Source: Candidatus Desulfovibrio gallistercoris | Lineage (GTDB): Bacteria; Desulfobacterota; Desulfovibrionia; Desulfovibrionales; Desulfovibrionaceae | Reading direction: 5' to 3' | Assembly (NCBI GenBank): GCA_019118745.1 | Contig: DWYJ01000017.1 | Coordinates: 46,613 to 110,612 of the forward strand | DNA: 64,000 nucleotides | Part shown: in pieces, positions 32,116-41,330 of the stretch | How positions within the stretch are numbered: the stretch's first letter is position 1 | Layout of the letters: each line of letters begins with the position of its first letter | Program-made: the position numbers and the translations under genes | Notes under the pieces: generated by a model | The model's input: only the letters and a program-made list of their open reading frames with translations | What the model was told of the DNA's origin: nothing | The model's database searches: none

Positions 32116-33858
32116 ATGCCTAAGATGACTCCCAGTGAGGCGATGGCCGAAGTCCTGGTGGAAGAAGGCGTCAAACACGTCAGCGGTATCCTCGGTTCCG
32201 CTTACATGGACCTGCTGGACCTGTTCCCCGCCGCCGGCATCGACTTCATCTCCGTGCGTCATGAGCAGACCGCTGGCCACATGGAAGACGCTTTCTGCCG
32301 TCTGACCGGCAAAGCCGGTGTGGTGATCGGCCAGAACGGCCCCGGCATCACCAACTACGTGACCGCCGTGGCCACTGCCAACATGGCTCACACCCCGATG
32401 GTCATCATCTCCCCCAGCGCCGGTTCCGCTTCCATCGGTTGGGACGGCTTCCAGGAATGCGACACGTGGAACCTGTTCAAACCCGTGACCAAGGCTTCCC
32501 TGCGCGTGCCTCATCCCAAGCGCGCCGCCGACGTGCTGCGCACCGCTTTCCGCAGCGCCTACGCCCTGCGTGGCCCGGTGCTCGTGGACGTGCCGCGTGA
32601 CTACTTCTACGGCGAACTGGATGAAGAAATCCTGAAGCCCAGCCAGTACCGCGTCGCCCCCGGCGGCATCGGCAACCCGGAACAGTTCAAGCACGCTGTG
32701 GAAGTGCTGAAGGCCGCCAAGAAGCCCGTGATCGTGGCCGGCCGCGGCGTGGTTGACGCCGACTGCGTGGAAACCGTGAAAGCCCTGGCCGAACACCTCG
32801 GCGCCCCGGTTGCCTGCACCTACCTGCACAACGACGCCTTCCCCTGCGACCATCCGCTGTGGACGGGCCCCATCGGCTACATGGGTTCCCATGCCGCCAT
32901 GCGCATCATGCAGGACGCCGACGTCATCCTGGCCATCGGTACCCGCCTGTCCTACTTCGGCACCCTGCCCCAGGACGGCATTAACTACTTCCCGAAGACC
33001 GCCAAGATCGTGCAGATCGACATCAACCCGCTGCACATCGCCAAGACCCACCCGATCACCGTGGGCCTGTGCGCCGACGCTGGCGACGCCTCCGTGGAAC
33101 TGCTGAAGCAGCTGCGTGAAGCCACCAAGCCCTGCGCCGATCTGACCTCCGTGTACAACCGCGTGAAGTCCGAACTGGAAGTGTGGTTCAAGGAAATCGA
33201 CGAGATCGCCAACGAGCCCACCATCGAAGGCCGTATGCATCCCCGCAAGGCCCTGGAAGTGGTCGGCAAGTTCGTGACCGACAACAACGTGATTGCCACC
33301 ACCGACATCGGCAACACCTCCTCCACCGCCAACAGCTACCTGCGTTTCAAGAATCCGAAACGCCACATCGCTACCCTGACCTTCGGTAACACCGGCTTCG
33401 CTTACCAGGCTGCCCTGGGTGCCCAGCTGGCCTGCCCCGAAGACACCGTGCTCTCCATCGCCGGCGACGGCGCTTGGGGCATGAGCCTCTTCGAAGTGCC
33501 CACCGCTTGCCAGTTCAACCTGCCCGTCATCGCCACCGTGTACAACAACGGTGCCTGGTGCGCGGAAAAGAAGAACCAGGTGGACTTCTACAACAACCGC
33601 TTCGTGGGCGCGGACATCTGGTCCAAGTCCTACGCGAAAATCGCCGAAGCCATGGGCGCCGACGGCTACACCGTCAACACCCAGAAGGATCTGGCCGAAG
33701 CCCTCGAGGCCGCCAAGAAGAACCGTCGTCCTGCCGTGATCGAAATCATGACCGACGGTACCCGTCTGGCCCCGCCCTTCCGCCGCGACGCTCTGGCTCT
33801 GCCCACCCGCTTCCTGCCCAAGTACGAACACCTGGACAAGAAGCACTTCGCGAAGTAA
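32116..33858 (+). CDS. xsc: Sulfoacetaldehyde acetyltransferase
   Basis: ThDP-dependent; converts sulfoacetaldehyde plus phosphate to acetyl phosphate and sulfite. 580 residues with the ThDP fold: [14 protein letters not shown] with the catalytic Glu50, [20 protein letters not shown], and the ThDP motif [20 protein letters not shown]...[12 protein letters not shown]. Length and sequence fit Xsc rather than acetolactate synthase. AAGGAG lies seven bases before the ATG. Codon choice is much more uniform (CGT/CGC, AAC, GGC/GGT, CTG) than in the neighbours, suggesting very high expression. Sulfite would feed dissimilatory sulfite reductase and acetyl phosphate would give ATP. No taurine aminotransferase or dehydrogenase lies in the window. 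Confidence 0.93.
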   Translation: MPKMTPSEAMAEVLVEEGVKHVSGILGSAYMDLLDLFPAAGIDFISVRHEQTAGHMEDAFCRLTGKAGVVIGQNGPGITNYVTAVATANMAHTPMVIISPSAGSASIGWDGFQECDTWNLFKPVTKASLRVPHPKRAADVLRTAFRSAYALRGPVLVDVPRDYFYGELDEEILKPSQYRVAPGGIGNPEQFKHAVEVLKAAKKPVIVAGRGVVDADCVETVKALAEHLGAPVACTYLHNDAFPCDHPLWTGPIGYMGSHAAMRIMQDADVILAIGTRLSYFGTLPQDGINYFPKTAKIVQIDINPLHIAKTHPITVGLCADAGDASVELLKQLREATKPCADLTSVYNRVKSELEVWFKEIDEIANEPTIEGRMHPRKALEVVGKFVTDNNVIATTDIGNTSSTANSYLRFKNPKRHIATLTFGNTGFAYQAALGAQLACPEDTVLSIAGDGAWGMSLFEVPTACQFNLPVIATVYNNGAWCAEKKNQVDFYNNRFVGADIWSKSYAKIAEAMGADGYTVNTQKDLAEALEAAKKNRRPAVIEIMTDGTRLAPPFRRDALALPTRFLPKYEHLDKKHFAK

Positions 33859-33905
33859 GCGAATTGCGACTGCAAGCGACCCCGCCTCGGGCGGGGTCGC
33901 CCATA

Positions 33906-33934
33906 GGGCGGGAAGGTTTTCCCGCCCTTTTTTT
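33906..33934 (+). terminator. Terminator of xsc
   Basis: GGGCGGGAA and TTCCCGCCC with a 4-base loop, then seven T. A second strong stem (GCGACCCCGC / GCGGGGTCGC, 33876-33900) lies just before it. Confidence 0.88.
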
Positions 33935-34137
33935 ATACTGTCCGGTGCCGCCGGACGGGACAGGGACAGAAAGGCGAGCCTGCATGTGTGATTTGCCGGC
34001 CTGAGGCCGGGAGGTTTGCTTTCGTGGCAGGCGCGGACGCGCCGTGCCACAGCGAAATCAACACCACGTAACGACCGCAGTTCACGCATGGTCATGGCCT
34101 GCGTTGCCGTGCGCCATGCCAGCGGAGGAGGTACTCG

Positions 34138-34974
34138 ATGAAGCCCTTTCTGAAGCGCGAACCCTATACCGGGCCGGTACAGGCCATCATCCTTGACTGG
34201 GCCGGAACCACGGTGGATCACGGCTGTCGTGGCCCGGTCGCCGTGTTCTCTCGTGCGTTCGAGCAGTACGGCATCGTCCCCACTGTGGAAGAAGTGCGCG
34301 GCCCCATGGGCAAGGACAAGCGCGAGCATGTGCAGTGCATGCTGCATATGGACCGCATCGCCGCCCTCTGGAAGGATGAGCACGGCGCGCTGCCGGATGA
34401 ATCCGTGACTGACAAGATCTACTCGCTGGTGCAGGAACTCATGCCGGAAACGCTGGCCGACTACGCCACGCCGGTGCCGGGCTGGGTGGAGGCCTGCAAC
34501 GCGCTGAAAGCCCGCGGCATCAAGATCGGCTCCTGCACGGGCTATACGCGGGACATGGTCGTGCGCCTGGAACCGCGCGCCGCCGCGCTGGGCTATGTGC
34601 CGGACGCCTTCGTGACCTCGGATGAAGTGCCCGTGGGGCGTCCCTGGCCCTGGATGGCCTATCTCAACTGCCAGCGCCTGGGCGTCCATCCGCTGGAGTC
34701 CTGCATCAAGGTGGGCGACACCGTGGCCGACATCGAGGAAGGCATCAATGCCGGTATGTGGGTCGTGGGCGTGACGCGCACCAGCAATGCCCTGGGTCTC
34801 ACGGAAGAGGAGGCCGCCGCCATGCCGCCTGCCGAACTGGCGGCCAGGGAAGAGGCCTTTGCCGAAGTGCTGCGCAAGGCCGGGGCGCATTATGTTTTGC
34901 ACAGCGTTGCCGATCTGCCGGACCTCGTGCCTGTGATCGAGGCGCGACTCAAAGCGGCTGAACGGCCCTGGTAG
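34138..34974 (+). CDS. phnX: Phosphonoacetaldehyde hydrolase (phosphonatase)
   Basis: HAD-family enzyme that splits phosphonoacetaldehyde to acetaldehyde and phosphate. 278 residues. The nucleophile loop is ILDWAGTTVDHG and the Schiff-base Lys lies in RGPMGKDKREHV, aligned with the known phosphonatase lysine. IKIGSCTGYTRDMV, VGRPWPWMAYLN and KVGDTVADIEEGINAGMW are family blocks. GGAGGAGG lies upstream of the ATG. It follows xsc by 279 bases on the same strand but behind a terminator, so it has its own promoter. No phnW transaminase is nearby. Confidence 0.92.
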   Translation: MKPFLKREPYTGPVQAIILDWAGTTVDHGCRGPVAVFSRAFEQYGIVPTVEEVRGPMGKDKREHVQCMLHMDRIAALWKDEHGALPDESVTDKIYSLVQELMPETLADYATPVPGWVEACNALKARGIKIGSCTGYTRDMVVRLEPRAAALGYVPDAFVTSDEVPVGRPWPWMAYLNCQRLGVHPLESCIKVGDTVADIEEGINAGMWVVGVTRTSNALGLTEEEAAAMPPAELAAREEAFAEVLRKAGAHYVLHSVADLPDLVPVIEARLKAAERPW

Positions 34975-35064
34975 GCTGCGACAGGTAAAGAACGGTGCGG
35001 GCGGAAGCTTGAGACAGGCTTTCGCCCGCGCTTCACGTCAGGGCGTCAACCATTTGGGAGGCTC

Positions 35065-36357
35065 ATGGGCTGCTCGCTTCGTTATCAACATCTCTGGAAT
35101 ATGGAGAGTCTGTACTTTTACCTGCTGATTTTTGTGATCTTTTTTTTCCTGCTTGGAGGGGTCTCCATTTTGCATACGCTGCAGCATGTGGCGTTGCGTA
35201 CAGAGGAGGGCCCCTTTGCCAGAGAGCTTCGTGAAGCGGATCGCTTTCGCAGGGAGCTGCTTTTCGTTTTGCGGCACGAGGAGCCGTCCTCGGCTGAGAA
35301 TTCGGCGACGTTTGCGGAGAAAAATCTGTGCCGGGTAGACGCAGAGCGGCTGGGCCTGACTTCGCCACTGCCTCTGCTGGTGCCTGGGGAAACGGTAGGC
35401 TTTCGTTGGCAGGATACCCCGCCGGATACCAGAGGCGATGGCATACTTGTCGGGCCGGGCCCCGTGGATCTATGGCTGGGCCAAAAATTGAGCGAAAGCG
35501 ATTGGAAAACATTCGGCACGGCGATGGAACGGCTCTTACAGCGCCAGTGGAGGCCTGCCGCTGTGACCGAGGTGTCGGACGGACCCGATGACGCCCTGCT
35601 GCGCCGGATATGGATTGCGAAGGTGGTGGACCCGGCAAGCGGCCGGGAGATGGTGCAGGCCTGGGCCGTCACCCCCGCCTATGAGGGCATCCCCCTGTTT
35701 TTCTTTGCGCAGCGGACGGTACGCGGCGATACCGCAACGGCGGTAGCCGTGGTGACGGAAAGCCTGCGCAGCCTGATGGACGAAGCCTTGCCGTACGGCC
35801 GGCTGGAGCAGATGGAAAGGAATGCCGTCTGCGCGCTGGCCCTAAACAATCCGTTATTGTTGTGCGCTCTGCTCATCGGCTGGTTTTTTGCCAGGGAACT
35901 CGGCTTTGTGCTGCTGTGTGCAGTGGGGCTGGCCACCATCTTTACGCTGGGCTGCAAGCTCCTTGAGTTGCTGGGCGTGCCCATTTCCGTAAATCTCACG
36001 TTGCTGGTGGAGTTTTTCTCCCTCAATAGCCTGCTTTGCATAGGCGTTGCGCTGGCAGCGGCTGTGGCAGGCCGCCTGTGTCGCGGCCGCCAGCTTGAGG
36101 AGGAGGTCCGGCAGGTGGAGAGCGAGGTCATCCAGCGGCTTGAGGGGCAGGCCGAATTGTCGAAGCAGGAGGAATTCCTGCTCGGCATGGCCCGCAGCCG
36201 GAAGGGACGGTGCTGGATGCAATCGGCCCTTGCTGTGGGCATGCTGGTCATGCTCTGGCTGGGGATTTTCGCGACGCCGCAAGTGTGCAGCGAAAATGCC
36301 TATAGCGGCGTCCCGCAGGTGGTTGCCCGGCTTGAAGAGATGACGTCCGCACGCTAG
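35065..36357 (+). CDS. Membrane protein of unknown function
   Basis: 430 residues, not recognised. One N-terminal membrane segment (about residues 16-37), a soluble stretch of about 220 residues, then hydrophobic segments near 260-300 and 309-337, a charged coiled-coil-like part (EEEVRQVESEVIQRLEGQAE) and a last segment at 383-403. GGGAGG precedes the ATG at 35065 by three bases; an ATG at 35101 is an alternative. The TAG stop is also the first three bases of a repeat copy. It sits next to a PoNi-type immunity gene on the other strand. No function is inferred. Confidence 0.75.
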   Translation: MGCSLRYQHLWNMESLYFYLLIFVIFFFLLGGVSILHTLQHVALRTEEGPFARELREADRFRRELLFVLRHEEPSSAENSATFAEKNLCRVDAERLGLTSPLPLLVPGETVGFRWQDTPPDTRGDGILVGPGPVDLWLGQKLSESDWKTFGTAMERLLQRQWRPAAVTEVSDGPDDALLRRIWIAKVVDPASGREMVQAWAVTPAYEGIPLFFFAQRTVRGDTATAVAVVTESLRSLMDEALPYGRLEQMERNAVCALALNNPLLLCALLIGWFFARELGFVLLCAVGLATIFTLGCKLLELLGVPISVNLTLLVEFFSLNSLLCIGVALAAAVAGRLCRGRQLEEEVRQVESEVIQRLEGQAELSKQEEFLLGMARSRKGRCWMQSALAVGMLVMLWLGIFATPQVCSENAYSGVPQVVARLEEMTSAR

Positions 36358-36502
36358 AGCATTTTCCGTTTGAAGCGCGAAGTGTTTCAAACCATGAGGC
36401 CAGGCGTTTCGCGGGAAAAGCGCGGTTTTTTCCGCTCACTTTCGGCCGGGCGGAGCTGTGCCGCCACCGCGTATTTTGCCTTTTTCAAAGGCAAAACGCT
36501 CC
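36355..36502 (+). repeat. MITE-like dispersed repeat, full-length copy (R5)
   Basis: About 148 bp from TAGAGCATTTTCCGTTTGAA to TTCAAAGGCAAAACGCTC. The core has GGAAAAGCGCGGTTTTTTCC and GGCGGAGCTGTGCCGCC. Its first TAG ends the membrane-protein gene, so the repeat begins exactly at a stop codon. Confidence 0.8.
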
Positions 36503-36603
36503 AACAGGCCCTGGCCGTTTCGCAAAAGTTATGGCAGTCAACGCCGACAGGCCGCTCACATGTCGTTCTCTCGGCATGTGGGCGGCCTGTCGGCATGGCG
36601 TGG

Positions 36604-37428
36604 TCACTCCCTGCGCAAGGGCGGCACTCTTTCCGCTATTTCCTTGTGCCAGCCCTGTTCCCTGCAGTAGTCCACCATGTCGCGCGGGTAGTAGGGCATG
36701 TCGCGGTAGCCGCTGTCGTCCAGATCATTGATGATGGTCAGCATACCGGTCTCAAAAGCCCAGTAGCCGAGATGCGCAGAGGGACTGAACGAATGCCGTT
36801 CACGCCAGAAGCATCCCCTGATGGCTTTGCTCTTGTACCAGCGCTTGAGATACGCTTTCATGGCGTTTTGCTGGTCTTCCTTGCTCCCTGTGAGGGAGTC
36901 ATACAAAATGCCATAGGGGTCTTCATGCAATAGCCCCGCCTGTTTTCCCGGAAAATCGGGTATGCCGAGAGTATGGAACAGGGTAGAGACGAAGCGGTCC
37001 TCGCCGTCTTTGGGGTCCCGGCTGACATACCCGGCAAGGATATCCAGACATTCCGGCAGATCGAACAGCACTGCCCAGCTTGTGAGCAGCATGGTGTAGT
37101 AGTAGGCGTCCGGCTCCCAGAGTTTGAAACTCTTTTCCGGAAAGGCTTCTTTATGGCGTTGCAGATCTTCCAAGATATATTTCACGCGCTCACGCAGGCC
37201 GACCAGAGGGTCACCGGCGGAATAGCTCATCCATGTGCCTTGGATAAGCCTGTATACACGCCAAAAACTGATCTGGCGTGCGCCATCCGGGCCATATTTG
37301 GGGTCGATCTGGGCACGATCTTCCACAAACTTTTCGCTGGTAAACATGGTCTCGGTATTTTCCTGGCACTCTGCATAGGCCTCTTCTGTAATAAAGGGAT
37401 CACGTCTTCTTTCTTCAATGGGCTGCAT
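36604..37428 (-). CDS. PoNi-type immunity protein (DUF1910/DUF1911)
   Basis: 274 residues from MQPIEERRR with AGGAGAGG upstream. The C-terminal part has the DUF1911 pattern (HLGYWAFETGMLTIINDLDD, then YYPRDMVDYC), and the middle, with YYYTMLLTSWAVLFDL, fits DUF1910. Such proteins protect against PoNe-family DNase effectors of type VI or related secretion systems. No effector or secretion gene is nearby, so this is an orphan immunity gene. Base composition is visibly lower in GC than its neighbours, and repeat copies lie on both sides, so horizontal gain is likely. Confidence 0.75.
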   Translation of the reverse strand: MQPIEERRRDPFITEEAYAECQENTETMFTSEKFVEDRAQIDPKYGPDGARQISFWRVYRLIQGTWMSYSAGDPLVGLRERVKYILEDLQRHKEAFPEKSFKLWEPDAYYYTMLLTSWAVLFDLPECLDILAGYVSRDPKDGEDRFVSTLFHTLGIPDFPGKQAGLLHEDPYGILYDSLTGSKEDQQNAMKAYLKRWYKSKAIRGCFWRERHSFSPSAHLGYWAFETGMLTIINDLDDSGYRDMPYYPRDMVDYCREQGWHKEIAERVPPLRRE

Positions 37429-37447
37429 ATTTCCTCTCCTGTCATTG

Positions 37448-37565
37448 TAGAGCATTTTCAGTTTGAAACGCTTCGCGTTTCGCACCATACGGTCTGGCGC
37501 TTCGCGGGAAAGGCGCGGCTTTTCCGCTTGGTTTGGGCCGGGCGGTGCTGTGCCGCCGCCCCGTG
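37448..37565 (+). repeat. MITE-like dispersed repeat, one end decayed (R6)
   Basis: Begins TAGAGCATTTTCAGTTTGAA and keeps the core GGAAAGGCGCGGCTTTTCC and GCTGTGCCGCC; the far terminus is lost. It lies just upstream of the immunity gene, in direct orientation with the copy at 36355. The remainder of the gap to the tRNA-Ser terminator (37566-37888) has AT-rich promoter-like DNA near 37590-37612 and no gene I can support. Confidence 0.65.
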
Positions 37566-37888
37566 CAACGTTCCACGGTTTGTTGAGGTAAATTTTATAA
37601 ATAATTTAATGGATAAGACGGATTAGTCGTACGCGCTCCGCTTCCCCTTGGGGCGAGGGGCCTGGTGTCCCCGACTCTTCCCCCCAAGCAAGTAATGAAT
37701 AGTGTCAACAGCCCCTGGGGCATCGTTCTGTTTATCGAGTAGCAGGGAAGCAACGGATATTGCGGCATGAGCATTCCGGCCGCTGCGTTTGCTTCCCAGA
37801 TGCCATCGCCATGCGGCCCCTTCGTCCAGCGGGGCCTGCGACTCATGGAAGGCGAGAGCCGCTGTTCGGGTGTCCGTCGGAAGATACG

Positions 37889-37920
37889 AAAAAAGGCAGT
37901 CGGTAAAAACCAACTGCCTT
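37889..37920 (-). terminator. Terminator of tRNA-Ser(GCT)
   Basis: On the minus strand AAGGCAGT pairs with ACTGCCTT around a 12-base loop, followed by a T run. It lies just past the tRNA 3' end. Confidence 0.8.
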
Positions 37921-37928
37921 GCTTCCTG

Positions 37929-38024
<96 letters not shown>

Positions 38025-38184
38025 CAATGCGACGATGCACATTGCGAAAAGTACCCTACGCCCTGATGCCACATCTGTCAAGCCACTTTCTGCGGCAATC
38101 TGCGGCCCGGCAGGGCGCGCCCCATGCGTTGACCCCTTTGTCCGGCTTGCGTATATTGACCGTTCATCTATTGCGAGGGATGCC

Positions 38185-39903
38185 ATGAGCGAAACAAGCC
38201 TTTCTGTGAATGCCCCGGAAGAGGGTGAAGCCGCCTCCCGGCCCGGCGTGGACTTCGTGCGGGCCGCCATTATGGAAGACAATGCCTCCGGCCGTTTCGG
38301 CGGCAAGGTGCATACGCGCTTTCCTCCTGAGCCCAACGGCTATCTGCATCTGGGGCATGCCAAGTCCATCTGCCTGAATTTCGGCGTGGCTCGCGAATTC
38401 GGCGGGCTGTGCAATCTGCGCTTTGACGATACCAACCCCACCAAGGAAGATACCGAGTACGTGGACGCCATCCGCGAGGACGTGCGCTGGCTGGGCGGGG
38501 ACTGGCAGGACAGGGAGTTCTACGCGTCCAACTATTTTGAACAGCTTTACGCCTACGCCGAAGAGCTGATCAAGATGGGCAAGGCCTACGTGGATGACTT
38601 GAACGCCGACGAGATCCGCGAGTACCGCGGCACGCTTACCCGCCCCGGCAAGGAAAGCCCCTGCCGCAACCGCAGCGTGGAGGAGAATCTGGATCTTTTC
38701 CGCCGCATGCGCGCCGGGGAATTTGCCGACGGCGAGCATGTGCTGCGGGCCAAGATCGACATGGCCTCGCCCAATCTCGTCATGCGCGACCCCACCCTGT
38801 ACCGCATCCGCCATGCCCACCATCATCGCACGGGGGATGCCTGGTGCATCTATCCCATGTATGACTTCACGCACTGCCTGTCGGATTCCATCGAGGGCAT
38901 CACGCATTCCCTCTGTACGCTGGAATTCGTCAACAACCGCGAGCTCTACGACTGGGTGCTGGATACGCTGGGCCTCTACCATCCGCAGCAGATGGAATTT
39001 GCCCGCCTGAGCCTCACGCACACCGTGCTGTCCAAGCGCAAGCTCATCCAGCTCGTGCAGGAAGGCCACGTGCGCGGCTGGGACGACCCGCGCATGCCCA
39101 CGCTCTGCGGCCTGCGTCGTCGCGGCGTGCCGCCGGAAGCCCTGCATGACTTCTGCCGCCGCATCGGTCTGGCCCGCGCGGATTCCGCCGTGGAATACTC
39201 GCTGCTGGAATTCTGCATCCGCGAGTATCTCAACGCGCACACGGCGCGGGTCATGGCCGTGCTCGATCCGGTGAAGGTGATCATCGAGAATTATCCCGAA
39301 GGGCAGGAGGAGTCCTTCGACATGCCCTATCATCCCGAAGACGCCGCCTACGGCACACGGCAGGTGCCGTTTTCACGGGAACTCTGGATCGAGCGGGACG
39401 ACTTCCGGCAGGATCCGCCCAAGAAGTATTTCCGCCTTGCGCCCGGAGCCGAGGTGCGCCTGCGCTACGCCTACTTCATCACCTGCCGTGAAGCGGTGTA
39501 CGATGCTGACGGCGTGCTCAAGGAGCTGCGTTGCACCTATGACCCTGAGAGCCGGGGCGGGCAGAGCCCGGACGGCCGCAAGGTCAAGGGCACCATCCAC
39601 TGGGTCAGCGCGGCCCATGCGCTGCCGGCCACGGTGCGGCTCTATGATCACCTCTTCGCCGCGGAAAATCCCAACGCCATGCCCGAAGGCCAGACCTTCC
39701 TGGACGCGCTCAATCCCGATTCCCTGCGAGAGGTGACCGCCATGCTGGAGCCCGCCCTTGCCGGCCTGCCTGTGGGCCAGACCGTGCAGTTCGAGCGCCT
39801 GGGCTACTTCTGCAAGGATGCGGACAGCACGGACGCGCGGCCGGTCTTCAACCGGACTGTGGGTCTGCGGGACAGCTGGGCCAAGATGGAAAAGAAAGGC
39901 TAG
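38185..39903 (+). CDS. glnS: Glutaminyl-tRNA synthetase
   Basis: Charges tRNA-Gln. 572 residues from MSETSLS with GAGGG five bases upstream; the frame stays open much further upstream only because it runs antisense through the tRNA-Ser gene. Class I motifs are [15 protein letters not shown] (HIGH box) and VLSKRKL (KMSKS box). The anticodon-binding beta barrels follow ([32 protein letters not shown]). Having GlnRS rather than the amidotransferase route is common in this group. Confidence 0.96.
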   Translation: MSETSLSVNAPEEGEAASRPGVDFVRAAIMEDNASGRFGGKVHTRFPPEPNGYLHLGHAKSICLNFGVAREFGGLCNLRFDDTNPTKEDTEYVDAIREDVRWLGGDWQDREFYASNYFEQLYAYAEELIKMGKAYVDDLNADEIREYRGTLTRPGKESPCRNRSVEENLDLFRRMRAGEFADGEHVLRAKIDMASPNLVMRDPTLYRIRHAHHHRTGDAWCIYPMYDFTHCLSDSIEGITHSLCTLEFVNNRELYDWVLDTLGLYHPQQMEFARLSLTHTVLSKRKLIQLVQEGHVRGWDDPRMPTLCGLRRRGVPPEALHDFCRRIGLARADSAVEYSLLEFCIREYLNAHTARVMAVLDPVKVIIENYPEGQEESFDMPYHPEDAAYGTRQVPFSRELWIERDDFRQDPPKKYFRLAPGAEVRLRYAYFITCREAVYDADGVLKELRCTYDPESRGGQSPDGRKVKGTIHWVSAAHALPATVRLYDHLFAAENPNAMPEGQTFLDALNPDSLREVTAMLEPALAGLPVGQTVQFERLGYFCKDADSTDARPVFNRTVGLRDSWAKMEKKG

Positions 39904-39955
39904 GCTGTGAGGGCTTGACAAGAACGCCTCGTCAGCGTACACAACAACTCTCAAC

Positions 39956-40031
39956 GGGTCGTTAACTCAGTAGGTAGAGTATCTGCCTTTTAAGCAGAGA
40001 GTCGCAGGTTCGATCCCCGCACGACCCACCA
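39956..40031 (+). tRNA. tRNA-Lys (anticodon TTT)
   Basis: 76 bases with encoded CCA. Acceptor GGGTCGT/ACGACCC, anticodon stem TCTGC/GCAGA with loop CTTTTAA, T-arm GCAGGTTCGATCCCCGC. It starts 52 bases after glnS. Confidence 0.96.
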
Positions 40032-40040
40032 TGAGCATCA

Positions 40041-40072
40041 GGCTCTTGCGCAAGCGCGCAAGAGCCTTTTTT
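40041..40072 (+). terminator. Terminator of tRNA-Lys
   Basis: GGCTCTTGCGC and GCGCAAGAGCC form an 11-bp perfect stem with a 4-base loop, followed by six T. Confidence 0.92.
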
Positions 40073-40102
40073 GTTAGGGAAAAAGTCAGGTAACGCGGGC
40101 AA

Positions 40103-40132
40103 CAAAAAAAGCCCGCCGGTTTCCCGGCGGGC
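40103..40132 (-). terminator. Terminator on the minus strand just outside the element, probably the original one of tRNA-Ser(CGA)
   Basis: GCCCGCCGG and CCGGCGGGC pair with a short loop; on the minus strand eight T follow. It lies 9 bases outside the left attachment site. Without the integrated element it would stand just beyond the 3' end of tRNA-Ser(CGA). Confidence 0.75.
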
Positions 40133-40141
40133 GGACGAGCA

Positions 40142-40157
40142 TGTGGCGGAGAGGGTG
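40142..40157. repeat. Left attachment site (attL)
   Basis: Sixteen bases identical to 48272-48287 within tRNA-Ser(CGA). Past four mismatches a further TCGAA also matches, giving a 25-base partial copy of the tRNA 3' end. No tRNA can be formed here. Confidence 0.85.
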
Positions 40158-40453
40158 ACCCTCGAATGCTTTTTGCAACATGATTATTTTAATGGAGAAA
40201 ATGAGCTGTAAAAAATCATCATCCCCACAAATATACCCACAAAACAAAAAATGTCCCCCCTTTTGGGTGAGGGGCCTTTTTGTCGGTTTGACAGTACACG
40301 GCGATCAGGTCGGAGGCAATGCCCGCGGCTTCGGCATGGCACGTTCATGGGGTTATTTTTCCGGCAGGGGGGCAGCCGCCCCGCGTACTTTTCAGGATTG
40401 AACATACATCCCCAATATCCCCAGAATTGCCATTTCCTGGTTGCCGGGCAACG

Positions 40454-40480
40454 AAAAAGCCGCCCCATTCGAGGCGGCGT
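40454..40480 (-). terminator. Terminator of hicAB
   Basis: GCCGCC and GGCGGC pair with an 8-base loop and on the minus strand five T follow. It lies 30 bases past hicB. The rest of 40158-40453 shows only short open frames and no gene I can support. Confidence 0.7.
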
Positions 40481-40509
40481 TTAGACGACGGAAGGGCAGA
40501 GGCGTGGCA

Positions 40510-40920
40510 TCAGGCGTAGGCTTGCGCCGCCGCCGCAAGGAAGCCGCTGCGGGTCATGCCGTGGGCGCGGGCCTTGCTGTCGATCCGCTTCAGGACGTGT
40601 TCAGGAAAAGAGACGTTGACGCGCACAAGGCGCTCGGTTTCCTCGTCGCACGGGACAAGCTGCAACAATGTCCCCTCCGGCAGGGCAAGCCCTTCCTCCT
40701 TGCACCATTCGGCAATGGCCGCCCGGGCGTGTGCCGCGTCCGACGGTTCCGGCAACGGTTCCCCGTCCTCAAGCATGGCTTTCACCCTGCCGGACAGAGC
40801 CTCCGAAGCGGCGGAAAAGGCCGCGCACAAGTCGTCCCCCTGCGTTGCCAGCTCAAAGTCCGCAAAAAGCACCGACCACGTTTCCCCGTCAGGGATAAAT
40901 GCCGCAAAATAGGTCTTCAT
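40510..40920 (-). CDS. hicB: HicB antitoxin
   Basis: 136 residues. The N-terminal partially degraded RNase H fold (FAAFIPDGETWSVLFADFELATQGDDL) is the HicA-neutralising part; the C-terminus ends in a ribbon-helix-helix DNA-binding segment (RVNVSFPEHVLKRIDSKARAHGMTRSGFL). It overlaps hicA by four bases. It should repress the operon at the palindrome at 41124. Such modules stabilise mobile elements or act in phage defence. Confidence 0.9.
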   Translation of the reverse strand: MKTYFAAFIPDGETWSVLFADFELATQGDDLCAAFSAASEALSGRVKAMLEDGEPLPEPSDAAHARAAIAEWCKEEGLALPEGTLLQLVPCDEETERLVRVNVSFPEHVLKRIDSKARAHGMTRSGFLAAAAQAYA

Positions 40921-41114
40921 TTCGTGTTCCTCAGCATGACGCCGGATTGCCGCTCAATGGATTTGATGACGAATATCCCCAGCTCTTTCTTGGGGTGGGG
41001 AACCGTCGTTTTTCCGCTTTTCGTGGGGTGCTTGAAATGCCAATGGTCACCCTCCGTCGAAACATGGAACCAACCATCGTCAAGAAGCTTCCGAATGACT
41101 TCCCTGCTGTTCAT
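40917..41114 (-). CDS. hicA: HicA mRNA-interferase toxin
   Basis: 65 residues from MNSREVIRKLLDDGW, the usual HicA beginning. The catalytic His lies in EGDHWHFKHPT, and TTVPHPKKELG is conserved. A GTG two codons earlier is in frame but the ATG at 41114 matches the family. No clear Shine-Dalgarno sequence precedes it, which would keep toxin translation low. First gene of the pair. Confidence 0.92.
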   Translation of the reverse strand: MNSREVIRKLLDDGWFHVSTEGDHWHFKHPTKSGKTTVPHPKKELGIFVIKSIERQSGVMLRNTK

Positions 41115-41123
41115 GGACACATA

Positions 41124-41142
41124 TTACACATTTTTTGTGTAA
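41124..41142. promoter_or_regulatory. Operator palindrome of hicAB
   Basis: TTACACA and TGTGTAA, a perfect 7-bp inverted repeat with a five-base spacer, lies nine bases before the hicA start. It fits the binding site of a ribbon-helix-helix HicB. Confidence 0.7.
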
Positions 41143-41330
41143 GGCGCAATGCTTTCACCATGCAAGCAGTCGTTCCCGCCAGGGGGCAGGGGCCACATAC
41201 TGTGCAGACCCTTGGGAGGGGCGTCCATAGTGTGGATTCTCCGTAGGCGGGGGCAGGGGGACGGAATTGGATTCCGGCCCTTGGCAAGGGTCGCAGTTCA
41301 TTTGCTGCCCTTTGCCCGTCAACGCCTCCC

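Noticed and set aside
34019..34061. Sigma54 promoter upstream of phnX (TGGCA at 34025)
   Set aside because: The GC element at the required distance is missing; the TGGCA belongs to an imperfect hairpin with TGCCA.
32110..34902. 930-codon open frame on the minus strand across xsc and phnX
   Set aside because: It spans two recognised genes and a terminator on the other strand; composition is that of a shadow frame.
40180..40470. Short open frames on both strands just inside attL
   Set aside because: Overlapping alternatives without ribosome sites or recognisable domains.
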